Of a stretch of DNA of 64,000 nucleotides, positions 27,790 through 35,751 are shown one piece after another. Each line of letters starts with the position of its first letter. Positions within the stretch are counted from its first letter, which is position 1. Both the position numbers and the translations under genes were made by a program. Where the stretch lies: contig JAJTBD010000001.1 of the NCBI GenBank assembly GCA_021287075.1, positions 186,001 to 250,000 on the forward strand, given 5' to 3'. The notes below the pieces were generated by a model. That model ran no database searches. It was not told the origin of the DNA and saw nothing but the letters and a program-made list of their open reading frames with translations. This stretch comes from Micrococcales bacterium. GTDB taxonomy: Bacteria > Actinomycetota > Actinomycetes > Actinomycetales > Dermatophilaceae.

Positions 27790-28110
27790 ATGCACACGAC
27801 CCAACTGGACCGGCTCGGCTACGACACGCAGGCCATGGGCCTCATGCCGGGCTTGGATTGCGTGCCGGACCTCGTGGACACCGAGGACGGCCTGACCACG
27901 GACTTCGTTCACCGGTCGTTCCTGCAGCTCGCCCAACTGGACGAGCTGGGCGGCGTGAGTGTGCTCGGTGGCTCCGCCGACCGGCACGAGGGCATCCGCT
28001 TCGCGCTGGGGGAGGAGATCGACCTCCTCTCGGCAGTGGACCACGTCGGCGACCGCGCGCAACAACAGCGAGCTTGCGAGCTCATCGCGTCGGGGAGGGT
28101 CAGCAGCTAG
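27790..28110 (+). CDS. Small hypothetical protein, element cargo
   Basis: A 106-residue acidic protein (MHTTQLDRLGYDTQAM ... RACELIASGRVSS) with GGAGGAGAG 7 bases before the ATG and a perfect 18-bp terminator right after the stop, so it looks like a complete one-gene unit. No signal peptide, no membrane segment. I do not recognise it. Confidence 0.65.
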   Translation: MHTTQLDRLGYDTQAMGLMPGLDCVPDLVDTEDGLTTDFVHRSFLQLAQLDELGGVSVLGGSADRHEGIRFALGEEIDLLSAVDHVGDRAQQQRACELIASGRVSS

Positions 28111-28116
28111 CCGACC

Positions 28117-28156
28117 AACATGAAGCCCGACAGCTCCGGCTGTCGGGCTTCATGTT
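28117..28156 (+). terminator. Strong hairpin terminator, 18-bp perfect stem
   Basis: AACATGAAGCCCGACAGC and its exact complement around loop TCCG, six bases after the stop at 28110. Followed by GTAG, no long T run. Confidence 0.8.
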
Positions 28157-28288
28157 GTAGAGGCTCCGGGAATACTCAGTCAGCCGCAGGGCGGTGCCGA
28201 TCGTCGGGAATCGACGATTCGTGCTGTTGGCGGGTCAACTCGGGCGGTGCCGGACCGGCACTTGCCAAACGGATGATCCACTCTTCGC

Positions 28289-28690
28289 TCTGGCGGTCCC
28301 CCCGATCCAGAGCCGTCACGGCGCCTCGACGCCGGCAGTCCGTGGCTGTTCCCGTCCCCCTCCGACCCGAGCAAGGTGTGGGACCCCCGGAACCGCGATC
28401 GGAAGCTCGCTGCGGTCTACCAGGAACTGGCCAATGAGCTCGACATCGCGATGTTCGAGCACGAGCGTGGCCACTCCTGGCGGACCACGAACAACACCCT
28501 GCTGTACGACCTGTTGCCGGAGGCGACGCGCATCCGCCTGTTCGGTCACAGCAAGGCAGTCAACCGTGCGAAGTACACCGCTGTGACGACGACCGAGGCC
28601 ATGGTCGCGGCAGCATCTCCGCTCTATTCGACCAGGCCTGATGTCACTCCAGATGTCACCGCTAGCAGCGTGATGTCACCTGACGAATGA
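28289..28690 (+). pseudogene. C-terminal remnant of a tyrosine recombinase (integrase)
   Basis: The open frame has no convincing start. It contains SPWLFPSPSDPSKVWDPR, then HSWR (the H-x-x-R box), LFGHSKAVNRAKYT (second His and the likely catalytic Tyr), and ends DVTPDVTASSVMSPDE. The N-terminal arm- and core-binding domains and the first catalytic Arg are missing; the upstream 28157-28288 reads in no single frame. It points toward the right attachment site 92 bases away, a normal place for an integrase gene. By eye only; some phage integrases share the AVNRAKYT-like ending. Confidence 0.6.
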
Positions 28691-28781
28691 TGATCCCTCG
28701 TGATGGGGTGGAAGCCCGAGATCGCCGTGGTACCAACGGTTCCCGTCCGCTCACCAGCGTTCACGCATTTCGGACCAGCGA

Positions 28782-28818
28782 GTCAAGGGGTCGCAGGTTC
28801 ACATCCTGTCAGCCCGAC
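28782..28818 (+). repeat. attR: displaced copy of the tRNA-Pro 3' end
   Basis: 36 of 37 bases equal to 26518-26554. No tRNA 5' half precedes it, so it is not a second tRNA gene. The 305-base stretch 28691-28995 otherwise holds only the terminator at 28824. Confidence 0.85.
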
Positions 28819-28823
28819 TGCTG

Positions 28824-28867
28824 CGAAGGGCCTGTGACCTGCGGAAACGCAGGACACAGGCCCTTCG
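28824..28867 (+). terminator. Terminator next to attR, possibly the original tRNA-Pro terminator
   Basis: 13-bp stem CGAAGGGCCTGTG / CACAGGCCCTTCG enclosing a further 6-bp hairpin with a GAAA loop. Located 5 bases past attR, where the chromosomal tRNA terminator would have been before the insertion. Confidence 0.7.
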
Positions 28868-28995
28868 TCAATCGGCAATTGCCGCCGGGAAGTGGTGCTG
28901 ACTCGACCTCCTGGCGACGCTGGTGGTGTCAAGGCCACCGCGCGTGGCGGAGTTGGTGCCACTAGGCGGACGAATGATCGACGTGGCGCCAGCAC

Positions 28996-29571
28996 TCACG
29001 GGACGACTCGCAGCCAGGACCAGCCGCCACCGTCGCGCACGAGGCGCCAACGCAGGTGGTCGGGCACGGAGAGGTCCAGCCAGTCCAGTGACTCGACCCG
29101 GATCCAGATTGCGGCGAAACGCGCGAGGACCGCGGTCTCGTCGTCTGCCTCGGGGTTGCCCGCGGACTGCGTCGCATCCTCCGGGACAGGGGTGCCGGGC
29201 ACGAGCGGCGAGCGGTAGAGGTCATGTGTCTGGTCGCCGAGGGACTGCCAGACGCGTTGGCGCTCAGTCGGGTCGTGGACGGTCTCGGCGACACCTTCGA
29301 GGCGCAGTTGCACCGACCTCGTGTCGTCGTAGAGCGTCATCGCGACACGCGGCTCCCGTCCGATCTCGACCATCTTGTGCGACCCCGCGTGCGTGACGAT
29401 CAGGAGGCGTGCCGAGTCGGCGTCGAACTCGCGGAGGATGACGGCGCGCACACGCGGCTCGCCGCTCAGCCCCGCCGTCGCGAGGTGTCCCAGGGTGAAG
29501 GGAGTGCGCCGGGTCGTGGCCTCGTGCAGCGACTGCCAGACCAGGTCGCGGATCTGCTCGAAGCTCATCAT
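28996..29571 (-). CDS. Pyridoxamine 5'-phosphate oxidase-like flavoprotein
   Basis: A 191-residue split-barrel protein: TPFTLGHLATAGLSGEPRVRAVILREFD, the DSARLLIVTHAGSHKMVEI strand-turn, RVAMTLYDDTRSVQLRLEG, and a C-terminal LDWLDLSVPDHLRWRLVRD, which resembles the PNPOx C-terminal dimerisation region. The family includes FMN-dependent oxidases that make PLP from PNP or PMP. Its position beside pdxST favours a role in vitamin B6, though many PNPOx-like proteins act on other substrates. The start is ATG 29571 or the adjacent ATG 29568. Confidence 0.8.
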   Translation of the reverse strand: MMSFEQIRDLVWQSLHEATTRRTPFTLGHLATAGLSGEPRVRAVILREFDADSARLLIVTHAGSHKMVEIGREPRVAMTLYDDTRSVQLRLEGVAETVHDPTERQRVWQSLGDQTHDLYRSPLVPGTPVPEDATQSAGNPEADDETAVLARFAAIWIRVESLDWLDLSVPDHLRWRLVRDGGGWSWLRVVP

Positions 29572-29604
29572 CCAGCCATTGCACCACTGTGGGGCATCAG
29601 GCGC

Positions 29605-30201
29605 CTATGCCACGCGATCCCGCGCCATCTCGACGAGCATCCCGTGCAGTCTCGTGTCGTCGGTCAGCTCTGGGTGGAAGGTCGCAGCGAGTATGCCGCC
29701 CTGCCGCACCAGCACCGGCCGGTCACCATGAGCGGCGAGCACCTCGACACCGTCACCGGCCGCCACGATCTGCGGTGCACGGATGAACACCGCACGCAGT
29801 GGCCCCTCCATGCCGTCGACAGCGAGATCCGCCTCGAACGAGTCGAGCTGCGAGCCAAAACCGTTGCGGCGAGCGGTGATCCGAAGACCACCGACGGTGT
29901 CGAGCCCTGCCAGTGCGTCGGCGTCCTGGACCTTGTCGGCCAGCAGGATGAGCCCCGCGCAGGTGCCGAAGACCGGCATACCCCCATCGACTTGCGTCCT
30001 GACGCGGGGGAGCAGGCCGTCGTGGCGCGCGAGCCGGGCGATGGCGGTGGACTCGCCGCCCGGCATGACGAGGGCGTCGAGACCATCGAGGTCGGCCGGC
30101 CGCCGCACCAGCCGAGTGCCGGCTCCCGCGGCCTCGAGAGCCCGCACGTGCTCCCGAACCGCCCCTTGGAGGGCCAGGACGCCGACGAGTGGGGCAGTCA
30201 C
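29605..30201 (-). CDS. pdxT: PLP synthase glutaminase subunit PdxT
   Basis: Releases ammonia from glutamine and passes it to PdxS. The 198-residue protein shows [26 protein letters not shown], the nucleophile Cys in [12 protein letters not shown], the [12 protein letters not shown] phrase and the catalytic His-Glu in [10 protein letters not shown]. The start overlaps the pdxS stop by 4 bases. Confidence 0.96.
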   Translation of the reverse strand: MTAPLVGVLALQGAVREHVRALEAAGAGTRLVRRPADLDGLDALVMPGGESTAIARLARHDGLLPRVRTQVDGGMPVFGTCAGLILLADKVQDADALAGLDTVGGLRITARRNGFGSQLDSFEADLAVDGMEGPLRAVFIRAPQIVAAGDGVEVLAAHGDRPVLVRQGGILAATFHPELTDDTRLHGMLVEMARDRVA

Positions 30202-31097
30202 CAGCCCCGCTCGGCGAGACGGTGGGGAGCGGGCAGGTCGGCGACGTTGATGCCCACCATCGCCTCGCCGAGGCCCCGGGAGGCAGCGGCGATCTCGGCC
30301 GGGTCGTCGAAGTGCGTTGTGGCGCGGACGATCGCCCTCGCGCGCTTCTCCGGGTCGCCGGACTTGAAGATGCCGGAGCCGACGAAGACGCCGTCGGCGC
30401 CGAGCTGCATCATCATGGCCGCGTCAGCCGGAGTGGCCACGCCGCCTGCGACGAACATGACCACCGGCAGCCGGCCATCGCGCGCGACCTGGCGCACCAG
30501 CTCGAAGGGCGCGGCGAGCTCCTTTGCTGCGACGTAGAGCTCGTCATCGCTCTTGGCGCCGAGCCCGCGGATCTCGCCGCGGATCGTGCGGATGTGCCGC
30601 ATCGCCTCGGAGACGTCGCCGGTCCCCGCCTCGCCCTTGGACCGGATCATGGCCGCGCCCTCGGTGATGCGACGCAGCGCCTCGCCGAGATTCGTTGCGC
30701 CGCAGACGAATGGGACGTCAAAGGCGTGCTTGTCGATGTGGTTGGTGTAATCAGCAGGGGAGAGGACCTCGGACTCGTCGATGTAGTCAACCTTCAGGGC
30801 CTGGAGCACCTGCGCCTCGACGAAGTGGCCGATGCGCGCCTTGGCCATCACCGGGATGGACACGGCCTCGATGATCCCCTCGATGAGGTCCGGGTCGCTC
30901 ATCCGTGCCACACCGCCCTGGGCCCGGATGTCGGCCGGGACCCGCTCCAGCGCCATCACCGCGACTGCGCCAGCGTCCTCGGCGATGCGCGCCTGCTCGG
31001 GCGTGACGACGTCCATGATCACTCCTCCCTTGAGCATCTCGGCGAGGCCTGTGTTGAGACGGGTGCGGGTCTGCGGCTGGTCGGTCGTGATCGTCAC
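30198..31097 (-). CDS. pdxS: PLP synthase synthase subunit PdxS
   Basis: Builds pyridoxal 5'-phosphate from ribose 5-phosphate, glyceraldehyde 3-phosphate and ammonia as a dodecamer. The 299-residue protein has [35 protein letters not shown], the catalytic Lys in [13 protein letters not shown], and [17 protein letters not shown]. The GTG at 31097 is chosen because AAGGAGA lies 8 bases upstream. pdxS-pdxT is one transcript, divergent from the MocR regulator. Confidence 0.97.
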   Translation of the reverse strand: MTITTDQPQTRTRLNTGLAEMLKGGVIMDVVTPEQARIAEDAGAVAVMALERVPADIRAQGGVARMSDPDLIEGIIEAVSIPVMAKARIGHFVEAQVLQALKVDYIDESEVLSPADYTNHIDKHAFDVPFVCGATNLGEALRRITEGAAMIRSKGEAGTGDVSEAMRHIRTIRGEIRGLGAKSDDELYVAAKELAAPFELVRQVARDGRLPVVMFVAGGVATPADAAMMMQLGADGVFVGSGIFKSGDPEKRARAIVRATTHFDDPAEIAAASRGLGEAMVGINVADLPAPHRLAERGW

Positions 31098-31135
31098 GGC
31101 GAGTCTCCTTGGTCGGGGTCCCCACATCGTTGCCC

Positions 31136-31187
31136 TCCAACTGGATCATTGGAAGATCCAGAAGCACGCAGTTCGGATGGGCCAGTT
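31136..31187. promoter_or_regulatory. Candidate operator between pdxS and the MocR gene
   Basis: CTGGATC (31141) and GATCCAG (31155) form a palindrome with a 7-base gap. Flanking half-sites AACTGG (31139) and CCAGTT (31182) are inverted copies. MocR/PdxR proteins bind repeated half-sites in such divergent gaps; here the sites lie over the promoters of both directions. Confidence 0.5.
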
Positions 31188-31190
31188 TGC

Positions 31191-31196
31191 TATCGT
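31191..31196 (+). promoter_or_regulatory. -10 box TATCGT of the MocR gene
   Basis: TATCGT ends 8 bases before ATG 31205, which itself lies within a GTATGCCG motif. Decides the start over an in-frame GTG further upstream that overlaps the operator. Confidence 0.5.
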
Positions 31197-31204
31197 CTCT
31201 GAGT

Positions 31205-32689
31205 ATGCCGCGCACCCCCGTTGACTTCCCCGTCACCCTCGACCGCGGCCTGCCCACGCCGTTGCCCGGCCAGATCGCGGCCGCGGTGCGGGTCGCAGTG
31301 GCGGGTGGGACGCTGCGGCCCGGGGACCTCATGCCATCGACGCGCGCGCTTGCGGAGCGGCTCGGTGTCTCGCGCGGTACCGCCTCCGCGGCCTACGACC
31401 AGCTGCACGCCGAGGCCTATCTGGAGAGCCGACCGAGGTCGTCTGTGGTGATCAATCCCGCTCTGCGACAGACAAACCCACCGCCCGACGCTGAGGCAGC
31501 TCTCGGTCAGCCGGTCACGCCGCCGAGAGCCGTGCCGCCCGCGGGGCGTCTCGGGGGAGGGAGACAGGGCCTGAGCGCAGCCCGCGGGAGCGGTGGGCCA
31601 CACCCGGCCGTCCTCGACCTGACGCCGGGGCGGGACCGGGTCTCCCCGCTGGCCGATGGTGCGTGGCGCTCGGCGTGGCGGCGGGCAACCCGGGAGTCCG
31701 GGGCGGTCGACGCGCTCGACCCGGGAGGCACCCCCGGCCTGCGTGAGGCGATCGCGGCCCATCTGCGCCTGATGCGAGGCATGGCGGTCGACCCGGAGCG
31801 GATCGTCGTCACGGCCGGAGCGCGGGAGGGGCTGACCCTCCTGCTCTCGGCCCTGCGGCAGGCCGACGCCGGCGAGCTGCGGGTGGGGGTGGAGGAGCCC
31901 GGCTTCCCCGGCCTGCGGCGGGCGCTGCGCCACCAGCATGTCGAGATAGTGCCGGTCCCGGTCGACGAGCACGGCATCCGGGTCGACCGTCTCCACGGCC
32001 TGACTCTCGATGCCCTGCTGGTCACGCCGAACCACCAGTTCCCCTATGGCACAGCGATGCCCGCCACGCGGCGGGTTGAGCTGCTCGAGTGGGCCACGGC
32101 GACGCACACGCTGCTGATCGAGGACGACTATGACAGCGAGTTCCGCTATCTCGGGCCGCCGCTGCCCTCGCTCTACGACCTCGCCGACGACGGCGTCGCA
32201 CACCTGGGGACCTTTGCCATGGTCCTGACCCGGGACGTCGGCACGGGCTATCTCGTGCTGCCCCGTCGGCTGGTGAGCCCGGTGCGTGCAGCCCGGTCCG
32301 ACGCAGGCCACCCCGTGGCGCCAATCCTCCAGCGTGCCGTCGCCACCTATCTCGTCGAGGGCGGCCTGCGACGGCACATCCATCGCAGCCGCAAGCGGCT
32401 GGCCGCCGCCCAGCAGGTGGTCGCCGACGCGCTCCCGCGCCTGCCCGCAGCAGTGGACACCGGCCGCCTGCTGGTGGTGGAGCTCAAAGCGCGCGACCGC
32501 GACCGTGTCCTTGCGGCAACCAGCGCGCGGGGCGTCCGGCTCGGCGACCTGGCCTCCGGCTGGTCAGGGTCGGCGGGCAGGGAAGGCGTCGTCGCGGCAT
32601 ACGACGGACTGGAGCCCGCAGAGGTGGAGCAGGCAGTCGAGGTCCTCTCGGACGTGCTGCTCAGGCGAGGTCGTGCACGAACTCGCTGA
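31205..32689 (+). CDS. pdxR: MocR-family regulator, PdxR-like, without the PLP lysine
   Basis: MocR proteins join a GntR winged helix to an aminotransferase-fold domain that senses PLP; PdxR types control pdxST. The 494-residue protein has the DNA-binding part (LRPGDLMPSTRALAERLGVS, RGTASAAYDQL), a linker of about 60 residues, and the aminotransferase fold with VTPNHQFPYGTAMPATRR and IEDDYDSEFRYLG. Where the family carries SK, here it reads LGTFAMVLTRDVGTGYLVLP, with Met at residue 339 in the lysine position, so the usual Schiff base with PLP cannot form there. Its 3' end overlaps the convergent VWA gene by 29 bases. Confidence 0.85.
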   Translation: MPRTPVDFPVTLDRGLPTPLPGQIAAAVRVAVAGGTLRPGDLMPSTRALAERLGVSRGTASAAYDQLHAEAYLESRPRSSVVINPALRQTNPPPDAEAALGQPVTPPRAVPPAGRLGGGRQGLSAARGSGGPHPAVLDLTPGRDRVSPLADGAWRSAWRRATRESGAVDALDPGGTPGLREAIAAHLRLMRGMAVDPERIVVTAGAREGLTLLLSALRQADAGELRVGVEEPGFPGLRRALRHQHVEIVPVPVDEHGIRVDRLHGLTLDALLVTPNHQFPYGTAMPATRRVELLEWATATHTLLIEDDYDSEFRYLGPPLPSLYDLADDGVAHLGTFAMVLTRDVGTGYLVLPRRLVSPVRAARSDAGHPVAPILQRAVATYLVEGGLRRHIHRSRKRLAAAQQVVADALPRLPAAVDTGRLLVVELKARDRDRVLAATSARGVRLGDLASGWSGSAGREGVVAAYDGLEPAEVEQAVEVLSDVLLRRGRARTR

Positions 32690-34130
32690 GCTGGGAGAGA
32701 TTGCGCACCTCGACCATCGGGACGATCCGACGATAGGTGAATGCCGCGGAGTCGCCTGTGCCCCAGAGGTTCTCGCGCTCGGGATTGAGCCAGTAGGCGT
32801 GCCGTGCCTCATCGGCGAGGCCGGCCAGGACCTCCTCGGACAGGTATCCGTAGTTGGACCGGGCGTCGCCGAGGACCAGGAGTGAGGTCTTGGGGCCGAC
32901 GGCGTCGGGATAGCGCTCGACGAACTTCTCGAACGCGCGGCCGTAGTGGGTGCGGCCCGTCACCCAGGTGACGCGTGCCTGCTGGGTCAGCTGCATCACC
33001 GACTCTCCGATGCCCTGGCCCGGCTGGAGATAGTCGGTCACCTCGTCGATGTCGTCGACAAAGGCGAAGGCGCGCACGCGGCCAAACTGCTCCTTGAGGG
33101 CGAACATCAGCAGGATCGTGAACTGCGCGAACTGCCGCACCGAGCCCGAGACATCGCAGAGCAGCACCAGGTCGGTCCGGTGCGGACGTCGGGGCTTGTG
33201 CATCGTCATCATCGGGACGCCGCCGGTCTGCATCGACTCGCGGATCGTCCGGCGGAAGTCGAGCTGGCCGCTGCGGCCGTGGCGCTGCTCCTGGACCAAC
33301 CGGGTGGCAAGCCGCCGCGACAGCGGATAGATCTCGCGGCGCAGCGCGGCGAGGTCGTCCTTGTTGGCGGACAGGAAGTCGATGCGCTCCAGGGGCGGTC
33401 GCACAGCCGACCGAGCGATGCGCTCCTCGCCGAGCTCCTCGGCCACCCGGCGACGCACCTCGGCGTCGACCATTCGCTCGAACCGCGCGATCCGGGCCCG
33501 CAGGGTCGTGCGTGCCACCTGCTCGGCGAGCCCGTCGCGGTCCTGCCCGACGCCGAGCATCGCTGCCAGCAGTCCCGACATCAGCGTCTGCGGCTGGACG
33601 CGCTGCATCACGTTGAGCCGCGACCAGGACTGCTGTCCCGGCACGCTGCCCGGTCGCCGACCCTGGATCTGGCCGAAGCGGGCGACCGCCTCCTGCACGA
33701 GCGCGCCGAGGTCGGTCTCATCGCCGGCGAGCAGCGCATCGGACAGCTCCTCGCGGAAATCGCGCAGGGCGTTGGCGTCGACGGGCTGCTGCCAGGCGTC
33801 CGCCAGCCCCGGGGCGGGTGCCTCGTCGCCGGCCTCCGTGATGGCGCCGTCCGCCCCGTCGTCGTCTTCGGCGTCTTCAGCGGCGAGCTGGTGGGCCAGT
33901 CCGTCGCCGACGGCGGTGGGGAAGTAGATGTCGAAGATCGTGTCGAAGGCGTCCCGGTGCTGCTGGCGCTTGACGAGCGTCGCGGCATACGCCTCGCGCA
34001 GCGTCTCCCGCTCGGCGAGGTCGATATGACCCACCGCGCTCACGGCGTCCAGCGACTCCGACACCGACACGAGCAGGCCGGCCTCGCGCAGGGCGGTGAC
34101 GAAGCCGAGGTGCCGGTCAAGGAGAGCCAT
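32661..34130 (-). CDS. VWA domain protein, CoxE-like
   Basis: A 489-residue protein with a helical N-terminal half (FVTALREAGLLVSVSESLDAV), a basic middle region and a C-terminal von Willebrand A domain whose metal site reads LLCDVSGSVRQFA (D-x-S-x-S). Such proteins pair with MoxR AAA ATPases, and the moxR gene lies 15 bases upstream. The pair probably works as a metal-insertion or assembly chaperone; CoxE in CO dehydrogenase maturation is the best-known example, but no such target enzyme is in the window. Confidence 0.87.
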   Translation of the reverse strand: MALLDRHLGFVTALREAGLLVSVSESLDAVSAVGHIDLAERETLREAYAATLVKRQQHRDAFDTIFDIYFPTAVGDGLAHQLAAEDAEDDDGADGAITEAGDEAPAPGLADAWQQPVDANALRDFREELSDALLAGDETDLGALVQEAVARFGQIQGRRPGSVPGQQSWSRLNVMQRVQPQTLMSGLLAAMLGVGQDRDGLAEQVARTTLRARIARFERMVDAEVRRRVAEELGEERIARSAVRPPLERIDFLSANKDDLAALRREIYPLSRRLATRLVQEQRHGRSGQLDFRRTIRESMQTGGVPMMTMHKPRRPHRTDLVLLCDVSGSVRQFAQFTILLMFALKEQFGRVRAFAFVDDIDEVTDYLQPGQGIGESVMQLTQQARVTWVTGRTHYGRAFEKFVERYPDAVGPKTSLLVLGDARSNYGYLSEEVLAGLADEARHAYWLNPERENLWGTGDSAAFTYRRIVPMVEVRNLSQLSEFVHDLA

Positions 34131-34145
34131 GGGGTATGCCGCGCC

Positions 34146-35045
34146 CTACTCGGCCGCGTCGGGCAGCGAGAGCTCCCGGCGGGCCCGCTCGTGGTCGGTC
34201 GCGTGCTTGAGGACCACGCCGAGCGTCTCGGAGATCGTCGCCTCGTCGAGGTCGGTGCGGCCCAGCGCGAGCAGCGTGCGCGCCCAGTCGATGGTCTCGG
34301 CGATCGAGGGGGCCTTCTTGACGTCGAGGTCGCGCAGCGTCGCGACGACGCGGACCACCTGCTCGGCAAGGGCGTCCTCGACGCCGGGCACCTGCGAGCG
34401 CACGATCTCCTTCTCACGCTCGGTGGAGGGGTAGTCGAGGTGCAGATAGAGGCAGCGCCGCTTGAGCGCCTCGGACAGCTCGCGTGTCGCGTTGGAGGTG
34501 AGCAGCACGAAGGGGCGCCGGGCGGCCTTGACCGTGCCGAGCTCGGGGATGGTGACCTGGAAGTCGGAGAGGACCTCGAGGAGGAGGCCCTCGACCTCGA
34601 CGTCGGTCTTGTCGGCCTCGTCGATGAGCAGCACCGTCGGGTCCTCGCGCCGGATCGCGGTCAGCAGCGGCCGGGTGAGCAGGAACTCGTCGGTGAAGAT
34701 GTCGTCGTGGGTGGCGTCCCACTCCTGACCGTCAGGGGCGGCCTGGATACGCAGCAGCTGCTTGCGGTAGTTCCACTCGTAGAGCGCGCGGGCCTCGTCG
34801 AGCCCCTCATAGCACTGGAGCCGGACCAACTCGGCCCCCGCGACCTTGGCGACCGCCTTGGCCAGCTCCGTCTTGCCCACACCGGCCGGGCCCTCCGCCA
34901 GCAGCGGCTTGCCCAGGACCGAGGCGAGATAGACGGCCGTGGCGGTGGCGGGGGAGGCCAGGTAGCCGACCTCGCCGAGCCGGTCGACCACGTCCTGCGG
35001 CGAGGAGAAGAAGGCGGGGGAGGCATCGATGGTCGCGGTGGTCAC
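34146..35045 (-). CDS. MoxR-family AAA ATPase
   Basis: A 299-residue ATPase with Walker A AEGPAGVGKTELAKA, Walker B in VLLIDEADKTDVEVEGLLLE, the sensor-type stretch RPFVLLTSNATRELSEALKRR and the YPSTEREKEIV phrase. MoxR ATPases act as chaperone motors together with VWA proteins; the downstream gene supplies one. GTG start directly after a leaderless -10 box. Confidence 0.93.
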   Translation of the reverse strand: MTTATIDASPAFFSSPQDVVDRLGEVGYLASPATATAVYLASVLGKPLLAEGPAGVGKTELAKAVAKVAGAELVRLQCYEGLDEARALYEWNYRKQLLRIQAAPDGQEWDATHDDIFTDEFLLTRPLLTAIRREDPTVLLIDEADKTDVEVEGLLLEVLSDFQVTIPELGTVKAARRPFVLLTSNATRELSEALKRRCLYLHLDYPSTEREKEIVRSQVPGVEDALAEQVVRVVATLRDLDVKKAPSIAETIDWARTLLALGRTDLDEATISETLGVVLKHATDHERARRELSLPDAAE

Positions 35046-35051
35046 CCGTCC

Positions 35052-35057
35052 AGCCTA
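35052..35057 (-). promoter_or_regulatory. -10 box TAGGCT, leaderless promoter of moxR
   Basis: Minus-strand TAGGCT ends 6 bases before the GTG at 35045. Confidence 0.6.
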
Positions 35058-35100
35058 TGGCGAACGGCGAGGCCTGCGGTGTGCGGTCCATCCCAGCGCA

Positions 35101-35106
35101 TAGGCT
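35101..35106 (+). promoter_or_regulatory. -10 box TAGGCT, leaderless promoter of pgsA operon
   Basis: TAGGCT ends 6 bases before GTG 35113. It mirrors the moxR box 44 bases away on the other strand. Confidence 0.6.
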
Positions 35107-35112
35107 CGTCCC

Positions 35113-35751
35113 GTGGCATCTCAGGGGACACCGGGCGATCCGGGCATGCGGTCGGACGCGTCCGTGCGCCCGTCGGACCGTGTCTGGACCCTGCCCAACG
35201 CACTGTCCATGCTGCGGCTGCTGCTCGTGCCGGTCTTCCTGTGGGCCCTGTTCACCAGCCGCGACGGGCTGGCCATGGCCGTGCTGATGGTCTCGGGCGC
35301 CTCCGACTATTTCGATGGCAAGATCGCGCGCCGCTTCGGCCTGGTCTCCCGGATGGGCCAGCTGCTCGACCCGATCGCCGACCGCCTCTACATCCTCACC
35401 ACGATCTTGGCCCTCGGCTGGCGCGAGATCATCCCCTGGTGGCTGGTGGGGCTGCTCCTGGCCCGTGACCTGTTCATCGTTGTGCTGGCGCTCATCGGCC
35501 GGCGCCACAAGGTCACCGACATCGCCGTCCACTTCATCGGCAAGGCCGCCACCTTCAATCTCCTCTATGCCTTCCCCCTGCTCCTGCTCGGCCACCCCGA
35601 CGGCCTCGATGTGTCCTGGGTGCTCCCGATCGCCTGGGCGTTCGCCTGGTGGGGCCTGGCGCTGTACTGGGTCGGCGGCCTGATCTATGCCGTGCAGCTG
35701 CGCGACGCGATCCGCTCGCGGGGCGCGTCTCCGGTGGGGCGGTCGGCATGA
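35113..35751 (+). CDS. pgsA: CDP-alcohol phosphatidyltransferase (PgsA-like)
   Basis: An integral membrane enzyme that moves a phosphatidyl group from CDP-diacylglycerol to an alcohol such as glycerol phosphate. The 212-residue protein has the complete family motif in SDYFDGKIARRFGLVSRMG and QLLDPIAD (D-G-x2-A-R-x8-G-x3-D-x3-D) and about five membrane segments. Position matches M. tuberculosis pgsA2 (Rv1822). It heads a tightly overlapping run through the two DUF881 genes. Confidence 0.9.
   Translation: MASQGTPGDPGMRSDASVRPSDRVWTLPNALSMLRLLLVPVFLWALFTSRDGLAMAVLMVSGASDYFDGKIARRFGLVSRMGQLLDPIADRLYILTTILALGWREIIPWWLVGLLLARDLFIVVLALIGRRHKVTDIAVHFIGKAATFNLLYAFPLLLLGHPDGLDVSWVLPIAWAFAWWGLALYWVGGLIYAVQLRDAIRSRGASPVGRSA

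Noticed and set aside
28120-28437. Small plus-strand frame starting in the terminator at 28117
   Set aside because: Its start lies in the hairpin, no ribosome-binding site, and composition is Arg/Ser/Cys-rich as expected of non-coding reading; the integrase remnant lies in another frame.
28782-28818. A second tRNA-Pro gene
   Set aside because: Only the 3' half is present, with a changed T-loop base and no 5' half; it is the right attachment repeat of the integrated element.
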